Of a stretch of 64,000 nucleotides of DNA, positions 1 to 8,799 are shown one piece after another (within the stretch, counting starts at the first letter, position 1; every line of letters starts with the position of its first letter). Source of the DNA: Streptomyces polyasparticus (GTDB lineage Bacteria; Actinomycetota; Actinomycetes; Streptomycetales; Streptomycetaceae). The stretch spans positions 310,001 to 374,000 of the forward strand of contig NZ_JACTVJ010000001.1 in the NCBI RefSeq assembly GCF_014493765.1, in the 5' to 3' direction. The notes below the pieces were generated by a model. It saw nothing but the letters and a program-made list of their open reading frames with translations, ran no database searches and had not been told where the DNA came from. A program made the translations under genes and the position numbers.

Positions 1-726
1 CCCGATTGGTGGAACGTCGGCATCGCCGCCACCGCCCTCCAGGACTGGCCCCTCGCCCGCCGCGCCTGGCAGGCGTACGGGCTCAAGGTCCCCGGCGGTG
101 CGGTCGGCGCCGGCGAACCGCTCGGCATGGAGCTGGGCAGCGCCGCCGTACGCCTCTCGCCCGAGGGCGAGGCCGAGGTGGTCTGGGGCCGGCGGCTCGA
201 CCCCGCCCGTATCGAGGTCCTGTCCATCCCGCTCCCGAGCAGTGGCCGCCGCTGGGGCGAGGTCGTCCTGCACGACGGCGTCCCGCACGGCGAGCGCACC
301 ACCGCGGCCGGCCAGTCCTTCCCCGTGTTCGACGAGATCGAGCTCTGGGCGCCGTCCCCCGTACCGACGTGGGTCGTGCTGCTCGAAGCCGCCACCGAGG
401 CCGACCGGGACGCCCTGGAGAAGCTGGCCGCCGACGCCGGTTTCGCCGCCGAGGACTGGTCCTCCTCCGTACGGCTGCTCTGCCGGATGTGCTCCGAGTC
501 CCGGATGCCCTCCGACGAGGGCGACGGCGAGCACCTCGACCCGCACGACCACAGCGAGCCCGGCCACCCGGGCCCGCTCGGCCACCGCACCGCCGGCGCC
601 CTGTGGGTGCCCGAGCGCGAGTGCGGGATCGCGGCGCCTCCCGGTCTCGTACGGGGGCTGCTCGACGGCTGGGTCGCCGACAGCCCGGACTCCCGGGACT
701 GGCGGGATCTCGAAGAGGTCTGCTGA
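1..726 (+). CDS. TPR-type hypothetical protein, C-terminal part (runs off left edge)
   Basis: The reading frame is open from base 1 to a TGA at 724-726, so only the last 241 residues are present and the start lies outside the window. The first visible residues ([21 protein letters not shown]) resemble a tetratricopeptide helix pair. They are followed by a conserved globular part containing a CRMCSESR segment and an acidic His-rich stretch ([20 protein letters not shown]). No signal peptide can be judged. From memory, a protein of this type precedes the deformylase gene in many Streptomyces. No biochemical function is assigned. The Cys and His residues could bind metal, which is inference only. 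Confidence 0.75.
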   Translation, partial: PDWWNVGIAATALQDWPLARRAWQAYGLKVPGGAVGAGEPLGMELGSAAVRLSPEGEAEVVWGRRLDPARIEVLSIPLPSSGRRWGEVVLHDGVPHGERTTAAGQSFPVFDEIELWAPSPVPTWVVLLEAATEADRDALEKLAADAGFAAEDWSSSVRLLCRMCSESRMPSDEGDGEHLDPHDHSEPGHPGPLGHRTAGALWVPERECGIAAPPGLVRGLLDGWVADSPDSRDWRDLEEVC

Positions 727-844
727 GCCGGTACGGAACGCCTGTGGGCCCGGGCACAACCCCGGCCCGGGCACCGGGCACCTCACCGTGCCCGTAGGCT
801 TGACGGGTCACCAGGTGGAGAGTCGAGGAAGGCGTACGGGCCCC

Positions 845-1486
845 ATGACCGAACAGCAGCAGACGGCCGGAGTGCTCCCCGTCGACGACGAGGGATACGT
901 CATCGACTCGGAGAACTGCGAGGAGCGCGAGACCGCCTACCGCGAGCGGGGCACGTCCCGCCCGATCACGGTCGTCGGCAACCCCGTACTCCACAAGGAG
1001 TGCAAGGACGTCACGGAGTTCGACGACGAGCTCGCGAAGCTGGTGGACGACATGTTCGCCAGCCAGCGCACCGCCGAGGGCGTGGGCCTGGCCGCCAACC
1101 AGATCGGCGTCGACAAGAAGGTCTTCGTCTACGACTGCCCCGACGACCAGGGCGTACGGCACACCGGCGTCGTCGTGAACCCGGTGCTCGTCGAGCTCCC
1201 GGCCGACCGCCGCGTCCTCGACGACGCCAACGAGGGCTGCCTCTCCGTCCCGACCGCCTATGTCTCCCTCGCCCGCCCCGACTACGCGGAGGTCACGGGC
1301 CAGGACGAGAAGGGCAACCCGATCAAGGTCCGCGGCACCGGCTACTTCGCTCGCTGCCTGCAGCACGAGACGGACCACCTGTACGGCTACCTGTACATCG
1401 ACCGGCTCTCCAAGCGCGACCGCAAGGACGCCCTGCGCCAGATGGAAGAGGGCACGCCGCGCTACGAGGTCGTCCCCAACGACTGA
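845..1486 (+). CDS. def: Peptide deformylase
   Basis: This 213-residue enzyme removes the N-formyl group from nascent proteins in the cytoplasm. All three family motifs are present: EGVGLAANQ at residues 79-87, EGCLS at 130-134 and the metal-binding HETDH at 174-178. Cys132, His174 and His178 are the expected metal ligands and Glu175 the catalytic base. The frame stays open far upstream, but the ATG at 845 is preceded by an AGGAAGG ribosome-binding site and gives a normal family length with a typical extended N-terminus, so it was preferred. The gene follows the TPR-type gene after 118 bases and ends before a strong hairpin. Confidence 0.95.
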   Translation: MTEQQQTAGVLPVDDEGYVIDSENCEERETAYRERGTSRPITVVGNPVLHKECKDVTEFDDELAKLVDDMFASQRTAEGVGLAANQIGVDKKVFVYDCPDDQGVRHTGVVVNPVLVELPADRRVLDDANEGCLSVPTAYVSLARPDYAEVTGQDEKGNPIKVRGTGYFARCLQHETDHLYGYLYIDRLSKRDRKDALRQMEEGTPRYEVVPND

Positions 1487-1530
1487 TCGGCGACCGAGCA
1501 GCGACCGATCACGGCCCGATCGCCGAAGTC

Positions 1531-1561
1531 CGCGCTGCCTGACGGGAGTTCAGGCAGCGCG
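1531..1561. terminator. Bidirectional hairpin between def and the AraC-type regulator gene
   Basis: Perfect 12-bp arms (CGCGCTGCCTGA at 1531-1542 and its complement at 1550-1561) enclose a 7-base loop. The element sits between convergent genes and overlaps the regulator's stop codon. There is no U-tract, which is common for Streptomyces terminators. Confidence 0.75.
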
Positions 1562-2545
1562 GGACGGTTTCCCGCCGTCGGGCAGCGCCCGCGACGGGCC
1601 CTGGAACGTCCGCCGGTACGCGTTCGGCGTCGTGCCGAGCGATCGCAGGAAGTGGTGGCGCAGCGTCGCCGCGTTCCCGAACCCGGCCCGCCCCGCGATC
1701 GCGTCCACCGTCTCGGCCGTGCACTCCAGCAACTCCTGGGCGAGCAGCAGCCGTTGCTTGAGCAGCCAGCGGTACGGGGTCGTCCCGGTCTCCTCCTTGA
1801 AGCGCCGCGCGAACGTCCGCGGCGACATCAGCGCATGCTCCGCGAGCTGCTCGACGGTGATCTCCTCGTCGAGATGCCGCTCCATCCACGCCAGTACGCC
1901 GCCCACGGTGTCGCAGGCCGTACGCGGCAGCGGACGCGCCACGAACTGCGCCTGGCCGCCGTCCCGATGGGGCGGTACGACCATGCGCCGGGCGATCGCG
2001 TTGGCGACCTCCGTGCCGTGCTCCTGGCGCACGATGTGCAGACAGGCGTCGATCCCGGCCGCCGTGCCCGCCGAGGTGATCACCGGCCCCTCGTCCACGT
2101 ACAGGACATCGGGTTGGACCCGGGCCCGCGGATAGCGGATCGCCAGCTCCTGCGCGTGCTTCCAGTGCACCGCGCAGTTGCGCCCGTCGAGCAGCCCCGC
2201 CGCGCCGAGCACGAAGACGCCCGAGCAGACCGACAGGATCCGCGCGCCGCGGTCGACCGCGCGGTGCAGCGAGGCGAGCAGGTCGTCGGGGAACTCCCGG
2301 TTCACATACGAATGTCCGGCCGGCACTGCGATCAGGTCCGCCTCTTCGAGCCGCTCGAGACCGTGCGCGGTGGTGATGGTGAAGCCCGCGTGTGTGGACA
2401 GCTCGCGGGCGGCGGCGGAGGCCACGGCGAAGTCGTACACCGGCAGCCCCTCGTCGCTGCGGTCGAGGCCGAACACCTCACAGACCACGCCGAGTTCGAA
2501 GGGGTGGACGCCCTCGAGCAGCACTGCGGCAACGTTCTTCAGCAT
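1550..2545 (-). CDS. GlxA-type AraC family transcriptional regulator with DJ-1/PfpI domain
   Basis: The 331-residue protein has an N-terminal DJ-1/PfpI (class I amidotransferase-like) domain at about residues 1-180, with a nucleophile-elbow-like cysteine in LSVCSGVF (Cys107). An AraC/XylS helix-turn-helix domain follows at about 220-310 (EITVEQLAEHALMSPRTFAR). This architecture is typical of GlxA-like regulators, where the amidase-like domain usually senses a ligand rather than catalyses. The frame is open further upstream, but the ATG at 2545 starts the DJ-1 fold directly and faces the divergent small membrane gene at 2639. The ligand is unknown. In S. coelicolor an AraC-like gene (nrdS) is reported with nrdAB, but this upstream, opposite-strand gene is not clearly its equivalent. 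Confidence 0.85.
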   Translation of the reverse strand: MLKNVAAVLLEGVHPFELGVVCEVFGLDRSDEGLPVYDFAVASAAARELSTHAGFTITTAHGLERLEEADLIAVPAGHSYVNREFPDDLLASLHRAVDRGARILSVCSGVFVLGAAGLLDGRNCAVHWKHAQELAIRYPRARVQPDVLYVDEGPVITSAGTAAGIDACLHIVRQEHGTEVANAIARRMVVPPHRDGGQAQFVARPLPRTACDTVGGVLAWMERHLDEEITVEQLAEHALMSPRTFARRFKEETGTTPYRWLLKQRLLLAQELLECTAETVDAIAGRAGFGNAATLRHHFLRSLGTTPNAYRRTFQGPSRALPDGGKPSRAA

Positions 2546-2638
2546 GCTCCCCAGTGTGCCGCGCAACTGGCAGGAAATCGAGGGTGTATGACAGTCCTGC
2601 CACTGCTCGCGGCCGGCCGTACGCGAGACCGTAAGGGC

Positions 2639-2854
2639 ATGACGACAAACACCCTCTTCGACTGGTTCACCGTCCTCTTCGTCTTCGCTCTCCTCGCGGC
2701 GCCCTCGCTCGTCGGGTACGCCCAAGACCGCCGTATCGACCGGCAGTTGAAGCAGGCCGAGCGCCGGCCCCTCGGGTCCTCCGCCCGGATCCACCGGTTC
2801 GTTCCGCGCGCCTCCGCCGCGGCCGACCGTCCGGCGCACTCCCGGGCCGCGTAA
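2639..2854 (+). CDS. Small single-span membrane protein
   Basis: This is a 71-residue protein starting MTTNTLFDWFTVLFVFALL. One transmembrane helix covers about residues 7-26, followed by a basic, Arg-rich cytoplasmic-type tail. A short GTAAGGGC precedes the ATG. It is transcribed divergently from the GlxA-type regulator with a 93-base gap, so it may be that regulator's target. The length and the hydrophobic then basic layout look like a real gene, but no function is recognised. Confidence 0.6.
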   Translation: MTTNTLFDWFTVLFVFALLAAPSLVGYAQDRRIDRQLKQAERRPLGSSARIHRFVPRASAAADRPAHSRAA

Positions 2855-2939
2855 TCCGCGCTCCGTGCAGCTCGCACAGTCCGCGCGGCGCCCGTAATCC
2901 GCTTGATCGGTGCCGCTTCCCGGGCGGCAGAATGCCCGC

Positions 2940-3443
2940 ATGGACTTCACCATCAGGCCCGCGCTGCCCGAGGAGTACGCCCCGCTCGGCGAGCTCACCG
3001 TCCAGGTCTATCTGGCCGACGGTCTGCTCGACTACGGCGAGGAGGACCCGTACATCCCGACGCTGCGCGATGTCGCGGGCCGTGCCGCCACCTCCGAGGT
3101 CCTGGTCGCCGTCGACGGCGAGGAACTGCTCGGCGGCGTCACGTTCGCCCTGTACGGAACTCCGCAGGCCCAGGTGTCCAAGCCGGGCGAGGCGGAGTTC
3201 CGTGCGCTCGCCGTGGCGCACGCGGGCCGCGGACGCGGAGCGGGGGAGGCCCTGGTGCGGGCGTGCGTGGACCGGGCGCGGGCGGCCGGCTGCACCGGTG
3301 TCGCCCTGTCCACCCAGCACATGATGCACAGCGCCCACCGCATCTACGAGCGCCTCGGCTTCGTACGGACCCCCGAGCGGGACTGGAATCCCCTGGCCGA
3401 CCGGGACGACCTGATGCTCCTGACGTACGTCCTGACGCTGTGA
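2940..3443 (+). CDS. GNAT family N-acetyltransferase
   Basis: The 167-residue protein has a GCN5-type fold. The acetyl-CoA pyrophosphate-binding loop is visible as AGRGRGAGEALVRA (about residues 97-110), after the strand containing EFRALAV, and the C-terminal HRIYERLGF helix is characteristic. The acceptor cannot be read from sequence. An in-frame GTG at 2910 is possible, but the ATG at 2940 starts at the conserved first strand (MDFTIRPA). The gene stands alone between the small membrane gene and the nrd control region. Confidence 0.88.
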   Translation: MDFTIRPALPEEYAPLGELTVQVYLADGLLDYGEEDPYIPTLRDVAGRAATSEVLVAVDGEELLGGVTFALYGTPQAQVSKPGEAEFRALAVAHAGRGRGAGEALVRACVDRARAAGCTGVALSTQHMMHSAHRIYERLGFVRTPERDWNPLADRDDLMLLTYVLTL

Positions 3444-3501
3444 GGATCTGACGTCCCGACGCTGTGCGGCGCCGACACTCCGACGGGAAGGCTTCCGCGC
3501 C

Positions 3502-3548
3502 AACACAACATGTGGGCTTGCCGAAGACAGCCACCACAACATGTATGC
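3502..3548 (+). promoter_or_regulatory. Pair of NrdR boxes upstream of nrdAB
   Basis: Two copies of ACAACATGT occur at 3505-3513 and 3536-3544, exactly 31 bp apart start to start. This matches tandem NrdR boxes, 16-bp imperfect palindromes spaced by about three helical turns in front of ribonucleotide reductase genes. They lie just upstream of the riboswitch core. NrdR would repress when dATP is high. Confidence 0.8.
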
Positions 3549-3554
3549 TCAACC

Positions 3555-3670
3555 TCGCTGTCGCCGCAGGGGAATCCGGTGCAAGTCCGGAACTGTCCCG
3601 CAACGGTGAACGAGGCGTACGCAAAGGGCGCCCCGTGAGTCCGAGCACCTGCCGAGAGCGCACCCGTACC
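3555..3670 (+). promoter_or_regulatory. Adenosylcobalamin riboswitch in the nrdAB leader
   Basis: The B12-box core is readable: GGGAATCCGGTGCAAGTCC at 3570-3588, then CTGTCCCGCAACGGTGA to about 3609, and the closing GTGAGTCCGAGCACCTGCC at 3635-3653. A GC-rich hairpin region follows (about 3670-3790) and could act as expression platform before the GTG start. Class Ia RNR would be shut down when coenzyme B12 is available and a B12-dependent class II enzyme can take over. That logic is known for Streptomyces; the class II gene is not in this window. Exact ends are approximate. Confidence 0.92.
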
Positions 3671-3806
3671 GACCGGTCCGGGTGCCGTAGACGTCCGGGC
3701 CTCGCGGAATGGGCCGGTGGACGCGGAGTGGTGCGCCCTGCCCTGCGCACGCCTCGTGCACGCCTTCCTCGCCGTACGGCCCAGAGCCGAGCGAGGAGTG
3801 CATCCC

Positions 3807-6209
3807 GTGACCATCGCGCCCGTGGATCCCGCCACCGTCCGGGCCGAAGCCGGTGAGCAGGCCGCCCAGGAGTCAGCGGACCAGCCGGGTACCGCCCTGC
3901 TGCGGACCCTCACCGAGCTGACCGCCGACCTCCCCGACGCCGACCCCGGCCGCGTCGCCGCCGCCGCGCTTCGCGGCCGCAGCGCCCGCGCCGACGAGGC
4001 CGAGCTGCGGGAACTGGCCACGGAAGCCGCCGCAGGACTGATCGCCGACGACCCCGCGTACTCCCGGCTCGCCGCCCGTCTGCTCGCGCGCACCATCGCC
4101 GCCGAGGCGGCCACGCAGGGCGTGCGCACCTTCACGGAGGCCATCTCGACCGGCCACCGCGAGGGCCTGATCGCGGACCGCACCGCCGAGTTCACCTGGG
4201 CCCACCACGAGCGGCTCGACGCCCTCGTCGACACCGAAGGCGACGACCGCTTCGGCTACTTCGGCCTGCGCACGGTCTACTCCCGCTATCTGCTGCGCCA
4301 CCCGATCACCCGTAAGGTCATCGAGACCCCGCAGCACTTCATGCTGCGCGTCGCCGCCGGCCTCGCCGCCGACGAGTCGACCGCGGCGGTGGACGAAGTG
4401 GCCGCCCTGTACCGGCTGATGAGCCGCCTGGACTACCTGCCGTCCTCGCCGACGCTCTTCAACTCCGGCACCCGCCACCCGCAGATGTCCTCCTGCTACC
4501 TGCTCGACTCGCCGCTCGACGAGCTCGACTCGATCTACGACCGCTACCACCAGGTGGCCCGGCTCTCGAAGCACGCCGGCGGCATCGGCCTCGCGTACTC
4601 CCGTATCCGCGCCCGCGGTTCGCTGATCCGCGGCACGAACGGGCACTCCAACGGCATCGTCCCGTTCCTCAAGACCCTCGACGCCTCGGTCGCGGCGGTC
4701 AACCAGGGCGGCCGGCGCAAGGGCGCCGCGGCCGTCTACCTGGAGACCTGGCACGCGGACATCGAGGAGTTCCTGGAGCTCCGCGACAACACCGGCGAGG
4801 ACGCCCGCCGCACCCACAACCTCAACCTCGCGCACTGGATCCCGGACGAGTTCATGCGCCGGGTCGAGGCGGGCGGCGACTGGTCGCTGTTCTCGCCGGC
4901 CGACGTGCCCGAGCTCGTGGACCTGTGGGGCGACGCGTTCGACGCCGCGTACCGGCAGGCGGAGGCCGACGGGAAGGCGCTGAAGACCATCCCGGCCCGC
5001 GACCTGTACGGCCGCATGATGCGCACCCTCGCGCAGACCGGCAACGGCTGGATGACCTTCAAGGACGCCGCCAACCGCACCGCCAACCAGACCGCGGAAC
5101 CGGGCAACACCGTCCACTCCTCGAACCTGTGCACCGAGATCCTGGAGGTGACGGACGACGGCGAGACGGCCGTCTGCAACCTGGGCTCGGTCAACGTCGG
5201 CGCGTTCGTGGTCGACGGCGACATCGACTGGGAGCGCCTGGACGAGACGGTCCGTACGGCCGTCACCTTCCTGGACCGCGTCGTCGACATCAACTTCTAC
5301 CCGACCGAGCAGGCGGGCCGCTCCAACGCCCGCTGGCGCCCGGTCGGCCTCGGCGCCATGGGCCTGCAGGACGTCTTCTTCAAGCTCCGCCTGCCGTTCG
5401 ACTCGCCCGAGGCGCGCGACCTGTCCACGCGGATCGCCGAACGCATCATGCTCGCCGCATACGAGGCTTCCTGCGACCTCGCCGAACGCGAAGGCCCGCT
5501 CCCGGCCTGGGACAAGACGCGCGCGGCCCGCGGCGTCCTGCACCCCGACCACTATGACGTCGAGCTCAACTGGCCGGAGCGCTGGACCGCGCTGCGCGCC
5601 CGTATCGCCGCGACCGGTATGCGCAACTCGCTGCTGCTCGCGATCGCGCCGACGGCCACCATCGCCTCGATCGCCGGTGTCTACGAGTGCATCGAGCCCC
5701 AGGTCTCCAACCTCTTCAAGCGCGAGACCCTCAGCGGTGAGTTCCTCCAGGTCAACGCCTACCTGGTCGACGAGCTCAAGCAGCTCGGCGTCTGGGACGC
5801 CCAGACCCGCGAGGCGCTGCGCGAGGCCAACGGCTCCGTGCAGGGCTTCAGTTGGATCCCCGCCGAGGTCCGCGCCCTGTACCGCACCGCCTGGGAGATC
5901 CCGCAGCGCGGCCTGATCGACATGGCCGCCGCGCGCACCCCGTTCCTCGACCAGTCCCAGTCCCTGAACCTGTTCCTCGAGACGCCCACCATCGGCAAGC
6001 TCAGCTCGATGTACGCGTACGCCTGGAAGCAGGGCCTGAAGACCACGTACTACCTGCGCTCGCGCCCGGCCACCCGGATCGCCCGCGCCGCCGGATCCGG
6101 CCGCGCCGCCGCGACGGAGCCCGCCCCCCTGCCCGTACAGCAGACGACCGACGAAGAAGCGCTCGCCTGCTCCCTGGAAAACCCCGAGTCCTGCGAGGCC
6201 TGCCAGTAA
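3807..6209 (+). CDS. nrdA: Ribonucleoside-diphosphate reductase class Ia, alpha subunit
   Basis: The 800-residue catalytic subunit reduces ribonucleoside diphosphates to deoxyribonucleotides with NrdB. Active-site features are present: the substrate-site cysteine in SSCYLLDSP, the radical triad motif SNLCTEILE, its redox partner in AVCNLGSVN, and a C-terminal redox tail ending ESCEACQ that accepts electrons from thioredoxin-like donors. I see no classical ATP-cone by eye in the alanine-rich N-terminal 90 residues. The GTG at 3807 has a GAGGAG site and lies after the riboswitch; the upstream in-frame ATG at 3717 falls inside the leader. The gene overlaps nrdB as TAATG, so the subunits are translationally coupled. 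Confidence 0.97.
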   Translation: MTIAPVDPATVRAEAGEQAAQESADQPGTALLRTLTELTADLPDADPGRVAAAALRGRSARADEAELRELATEAAAGLIADDPAYSRLAARLLARTIAAEAATQGVRTFTEAISTGHREGLIADRTAEFTWAHHERLDALVDTEGDDRFGYFGLRTVYSRYLLRHPITRKVIETPQHFMLRVAAGLAADESTAAVDEVAALYRLMSRLDYLPSSPTLFNSGTRHPQMSSCYLLDSPLDELDSIYDRYHQVARLSKHAGGIGLAYSRIRARGSLIRGTNGHSNGIVPFLKTLDASVAAVNQGGRRKGAAAVYLETWHADIEEFLELRDNTGEDARRTHNLNLAHWIPDEFMRRVEAGGDWSLFSPADVPELVDLWGDAFDAAYRQAEADGKALKTIPARDLYGRMMRTLAQTGNGWMTFKDAANRTANQTAEPGNTVHSSNLCTEILEVTDDGETAVCNLGSVNVGAFVVDGDIDWERLDETVRTAVTFLDRVVDINFYPTEQAGRSNARWRPVGLGAMGLQDVFFKLRLPFDSPEARDLSTRIAERIMLAAYEASCDLAEREGPLPAWDKTRAARGVLHPDHYDVELNWPERWTALRARIAATGMRNSLLLAIAPTATIASIAGVYECIEPQVSNLFKRETLSGEFLQVNAYLVDELKQLGVWDAQTREALREANGSVQGFSWIPAEVRALYRTAWEIPQRGLIDMAAARTPFLDQSQSLNLFLETPTIGKLSSMYAYAWKQGLKTTYYLRSRPATRIARAAGSGRAAATEPAPLPVQQTTDEEALACSLENPESCEACQ

Positions 6210-7240
6210 TGACCACCGCACCCGAGAAGACGACGTCCGAGAAGAACCTGCTGGACCCAGGCTTCGAACTGACCCTGCGCCCGATGCGCTACCCGGACTT
6301 CTACGAGCGCTACCGGGACGCCATCAAGAACACCTGGACCGTCGAGGAGGTCGACCTCCACTCCGACGTCTCCGACCTCGCGAAGCTCTCGCCGGGCGAG
6401 CAGCACATGATCGGCCGCCTTGTCGCGTTCTTCGCGACGGGCGACTCGATCGTGGCGAACAACCTGGTCCTGACGCTCTACAAGCACATCAACTCCCCTG
6501 AGGCGCGGCTGTACCTGAGCCGCCAGCTCTTCGAGGAGGCCGTCCACGTCCAGTTCTACTTGACGCTCCTGGACACGTATCTGCCCGACCCGGAGGACCG
6601 CGCCGCCGCCTTCGCGGCGGTGGAGAACATTCCGTCCATCCGGCAGAAGGCAGACTTCTGTTTCCAGTGGATGGATTCCGTCGAGGGCCTTGACCGCTTG
6701 GAAACGAAGACGGACCGTCGCCGATTCCTGCTCAACTTGGTTTGCTTCGCGGCCTGCATCGAGGGGCTCTTCTTCTACGGCGCTTTCGCGTACGTGTACT
6801 GGTTCCGCTCGCGGGGCCTGCTGCACGGTCTTGCCACGGGCACCAACTGGGTCTTCCGTGACGAGACCATGCACATGAACTTCGCGTTCGAAGTCGTCGA
6901 CACCGTCCGCAAGGAAGAGCCCGACCTCTTCGACGACGAGCTGCGGCAGCAGGTCACGGACATGCTGAAGGAGGCCGTCGAGGCCGAGCTGCAGTTCGGC
7001 CGCGACCTGTGCGGCGAGGGCCTGCCCGGCATGAACACCGAATCGATGCGCCAGTACCTGGAGTGCGTGGCCGACCAGCGCCTCGAACGCCTGGGCTTCG
7101 CTCCGGTCTACGGCTCGGAGAACCCCTTCTCCTTCATGGAGCTCCAGGGCGTCCAGGAACTGACCAACTTCTTCGAGCGGCGACCGTCGGCTTACCAGGT
7201 CGCAGTCGAAGGTTCTGTCGGGTTCGATGAAGAGTTCTGA
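6209..7240 (+). CDS. nrdB: Ribonucleoside-diphosphate reductase class Ia, beta subunit
   Basis: The 343-residue radical-generating subunit carries the di-iron carboxylate ligands expected for this family: Asp in FATGDSIVAN, Glu and His in EEAVHVQFY and DETMHMNF. The tyrosine four residues after the first His (HVQFY) is at the position of the stable tyrosyl radical. The start overlaps the nrdA stop by one base. Downstream there is no nrdS-like gene. Instead a short dyad (CTCGGC/GCCGAG, 7291-7307) is followed directly by the right end of a tnpB element, so the operon as seen contains only nrdA and nrdB. Confidence 0.97.
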   Translation: MTTAPEKTTSEKNLLDPGFELTLRPMRYPDFYERYRDAIKNTWTVEEVDLHSDVSDLAKLSPGEQHMIGRLVAFFATGDSIVANNLVLTLYKHINSPEARLYLSRQLFEEAVHVQFYLTLLDTYLPDPEDRAAAFAAVENIPSIRQKADFCFQWMDSVEGLDRLETKTDRRRFLLNLVCFAACIEGLFFYGAFAYVYWFRSRGLLHGLATGTNWVFRDETMHMNFAFEVVDTVRKEEPDLFDDELRQQVTDMLKEAVEAELQFGRDLCGEGLPGMNTESMRQYLECVADQRLERLGFAPVYGSENPFSFMELQGVQELTNFFERRPSAYQVAVEGSVGFDEEF

Positions 7241-7286
7241 CAGGGGCAGAGCGCCAAATGTTGTCCTGACTGGTGCAGCCATGGGT

Positions 7287-8645
7287 TCACCTCGGCGAAT
7301 TGCCGAGTTCTGCTTCAATTGACATCCTCCCCCTCTTCCTGGGGAAGAGGGGGATTCCAATCCGAGTGGATTGAGGTTCACGGGCGTTCGAACGGCCGAT
7401 GACCGCTGTCACCCCTCCGGCACCGGCGGTTTGCCGGGGGCGGGGAATCCCGCCCTGTCCTGCCGCGACGTTGTTGCTTGCGTTCTCATCAGCGTTCCAG
7501 GTGAAGCCGCAGGACACACAGATGAAGTCGGCTTGGCTCTTGCGCGACTTCTTGTCGATCCATCCGCAGGCACTGCAGCGCAGCGAGGTAGAGGTATAGG
7601 AGGCGGGGACGTCCTGGACCCGGCCCGGGGCTTTCTGTTCGGTGCGTCGCCGGAGCAGGCCCCAGCCCTGAGCGAGGATCGCCCGGTTCAGTCCGGCCTT
7701 CTGCCTGACTCTCTTGCCAGGCTGCTCGGGCGTTCCCTCAGCAGAACGAGTCATGTTCTTGATGTTCAGTTTCTCGAACCGCACCAGACGGTAGGTTCTG
7801 GCCAGCATGGTGCTGGTCTTCTCGCACCAGTCCTTGCGCCGACTGGCTTCGCGCGCCTTGAGCTTCGCGACCTTGGCGTACGCCTCGGCCTTGACCTTGC
7901 TGCCCTTTGAGGCGCGGGCTCCACGCCTCTGGTGCTTGCGGATCTGCGCGCGCTCCTTGACCGTGAGCTGCGGGCAGTTCAGCTTCCGCCCATCGGACAA
8001 GGCGGCAGTGATGGTCACACCCCGGTCGATGCCAATGACCGCGTCCGTGTCGGCCGCGCCAATCGGTTCAGGGATCACGGCGAACGCGATGTGCCATTGC
8101 CCGTTACGGAAGGTTACGCGGAACGTCTTCGCACTCGGCAGCTTCGCGCCCTTGCCTGTGGCGCTGAGCCGGAAGCGCACCCAGCCACAGCCGGGCACCT
8201 GCACCTGCGCCCACCGCCGGTTCAACCGCTGCACCACCACCGACCGGGCCAGTACCTGCCCGCCTTTGGCGTTCAGCTTCGCCGACCCGTCCTCGTTGCG
8301 CTCGGGCACTCGTCTGGTGCCGATGACCCGGAAGCCCTCGTGCACGTACTTCCGGCGCCATGTCGGTTCACCGAAGCCGGAGGTGAACCGGGCGCTTTTG
8401 GCCTTCGCGAAGTCCTTGAGGGCCTGTTGCTGCACGTCGGCGTTACCCGCTCCGAGCCACTCGTTTTCTCGTCGGGCCTCCGTGAGTTGACGGCACTGCT
8501 CGACGAAACCCGGCGCGGTCTGGCGCCCTTTGGACCAATGCGCATGCTGTTCTACAGCAAGGTTCCACACATACCGCGCGTGTGCGCAGTGATCGAGCAT
8601 GATGCCCGCCTGCTCTTTCGTCGGGTACATCCGGAACCGTGCCAC
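7287..8645 (-). CDS. tnpB: TnpB family RNA-guided nuclease (IS605-type OrfB)
   Basis: The protein has the RuvC-like nuclease motifs of TnpB: GIDRGV (first Asp), VRFEKLNIKNM (Glu) and NADENASNN (last Asp). A zinc finger (CSACG...CVSCG) sits between the last two, and the N-terminal RFRMYPTKEQ segment is typical. TnpB uses a right-end-derived RNA to cut DNA and help keep the element in place. No TnpA transposase is nearby. The GTG at 8645 begins just before the conserved N-terminus; an ATG at 8747 would add 34 residues, and neither has a clear Shine-Dalgarno site. Oddly, the frame passes through the right-end hairpin and stops 32 bases outside the element. Confidence 0.88.
   Translation of the reverse strand: MARFRMYPTKEQAGIMLDHCAHARYVWNLAVEQHAHWSKGRQTAPGFVEQCRQLTEARRENEWLGAGNADVQQQALKDFAKAKSARFTSGFGEPTWRRKYVHEGFRVIGTRRVPERNEDGSAKLNAKGGQVLARSVVVQRLNRRWAQVQVPGCGWVRFRLSATGKGAKLPSAKTFRVTFRNGQWHIAFAVIPEPIGAADTDAVIGIDRGVTITAALSDGRKLNCPQLTVKERAQIRKHQRRGARASKGSKVKAEAYAKVAKLKAREASRRKDWCEKTSTMLARTYRLVRFEKLNIKNMTRSAEGTPEQPGKRVRQKAGLNRAILAQGWGLLRRRTEQKAPGRVQDVPASYTSTSLRCSACGWIDKKSRKSQADFICVSCGFTWNADENASNNVAAGQGGIPRPRQTAGAGGVTAVIGRSNAREPQSTRIGIPLFPRKRGRMSIEAELGNSPR
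7319..7356 (-). repeat. Right end of the tnpB element; 3' end of the predicted guide (omega/reRNA) scaffold
   Basis: Read on the minus strand, this stretch contains an 11-bp perfect stem (CCCCCTCTTCC, loop CCA, GGAAGAGGGGG) followed by AGGATGTCAA. Ending at TCAA is typical of IS605-family right ends. The same layout (GGAATCCCC, CCAGGAA, GGGGAG, TCAA) recurs at the second tnpB locus. In known systems the scaffold RNA ends here and the next bases outside the element act as guide. Confidence 0.75.
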
Positions 8646-8760
8646 GTTGCGAACTTGGGCATCCAGTTCCTCATCCGTAAGAGCAAGCGGTCCGCCCCAC
8701 TCGTGTGGGTGACTTCGCTCCTTGTTGCCCGCGTTGGTGACGCACATCTGTCGGGCGGCC
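7319..8760 (-). mobile_element. Stand-alone IS605-type element carrying only tnpB
   Basis: The right end is fixed by the hairpin and TCAA at 7319. The left end is not recognisable and is placed only roughly, between the tnpB start and the next gene at 8800. The element sits between nrdB and the sugar-nucleotide reductase pseudogene. Codon use looks less GC-biased than the neighbours, in keeping with acquisition. Without tnpA it would depend on a transposase elsewhere. Confidence 0.6.
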
Positions 8761-8799
8761 GGAGCCCGAGCGGCCGAAGCGTCGTCTACGCTGCCGCGG

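Noticed and set aside
3717-3806. Upstream ATG at 3717 as the nrdA start
   Set aside because: It falls in the riboswitch expression region and lacks a Shine-Dalgarno site. The GTG at 3807 has GAGGAG.
3873-6221. Long open frame (about 780 codons) opposite nrdA
   Set aside because: Antisense shadow of the high-GC nrdA gene. It is low complexity, matches no family, and the plus strand encodes an unmistakable RNR subunit.
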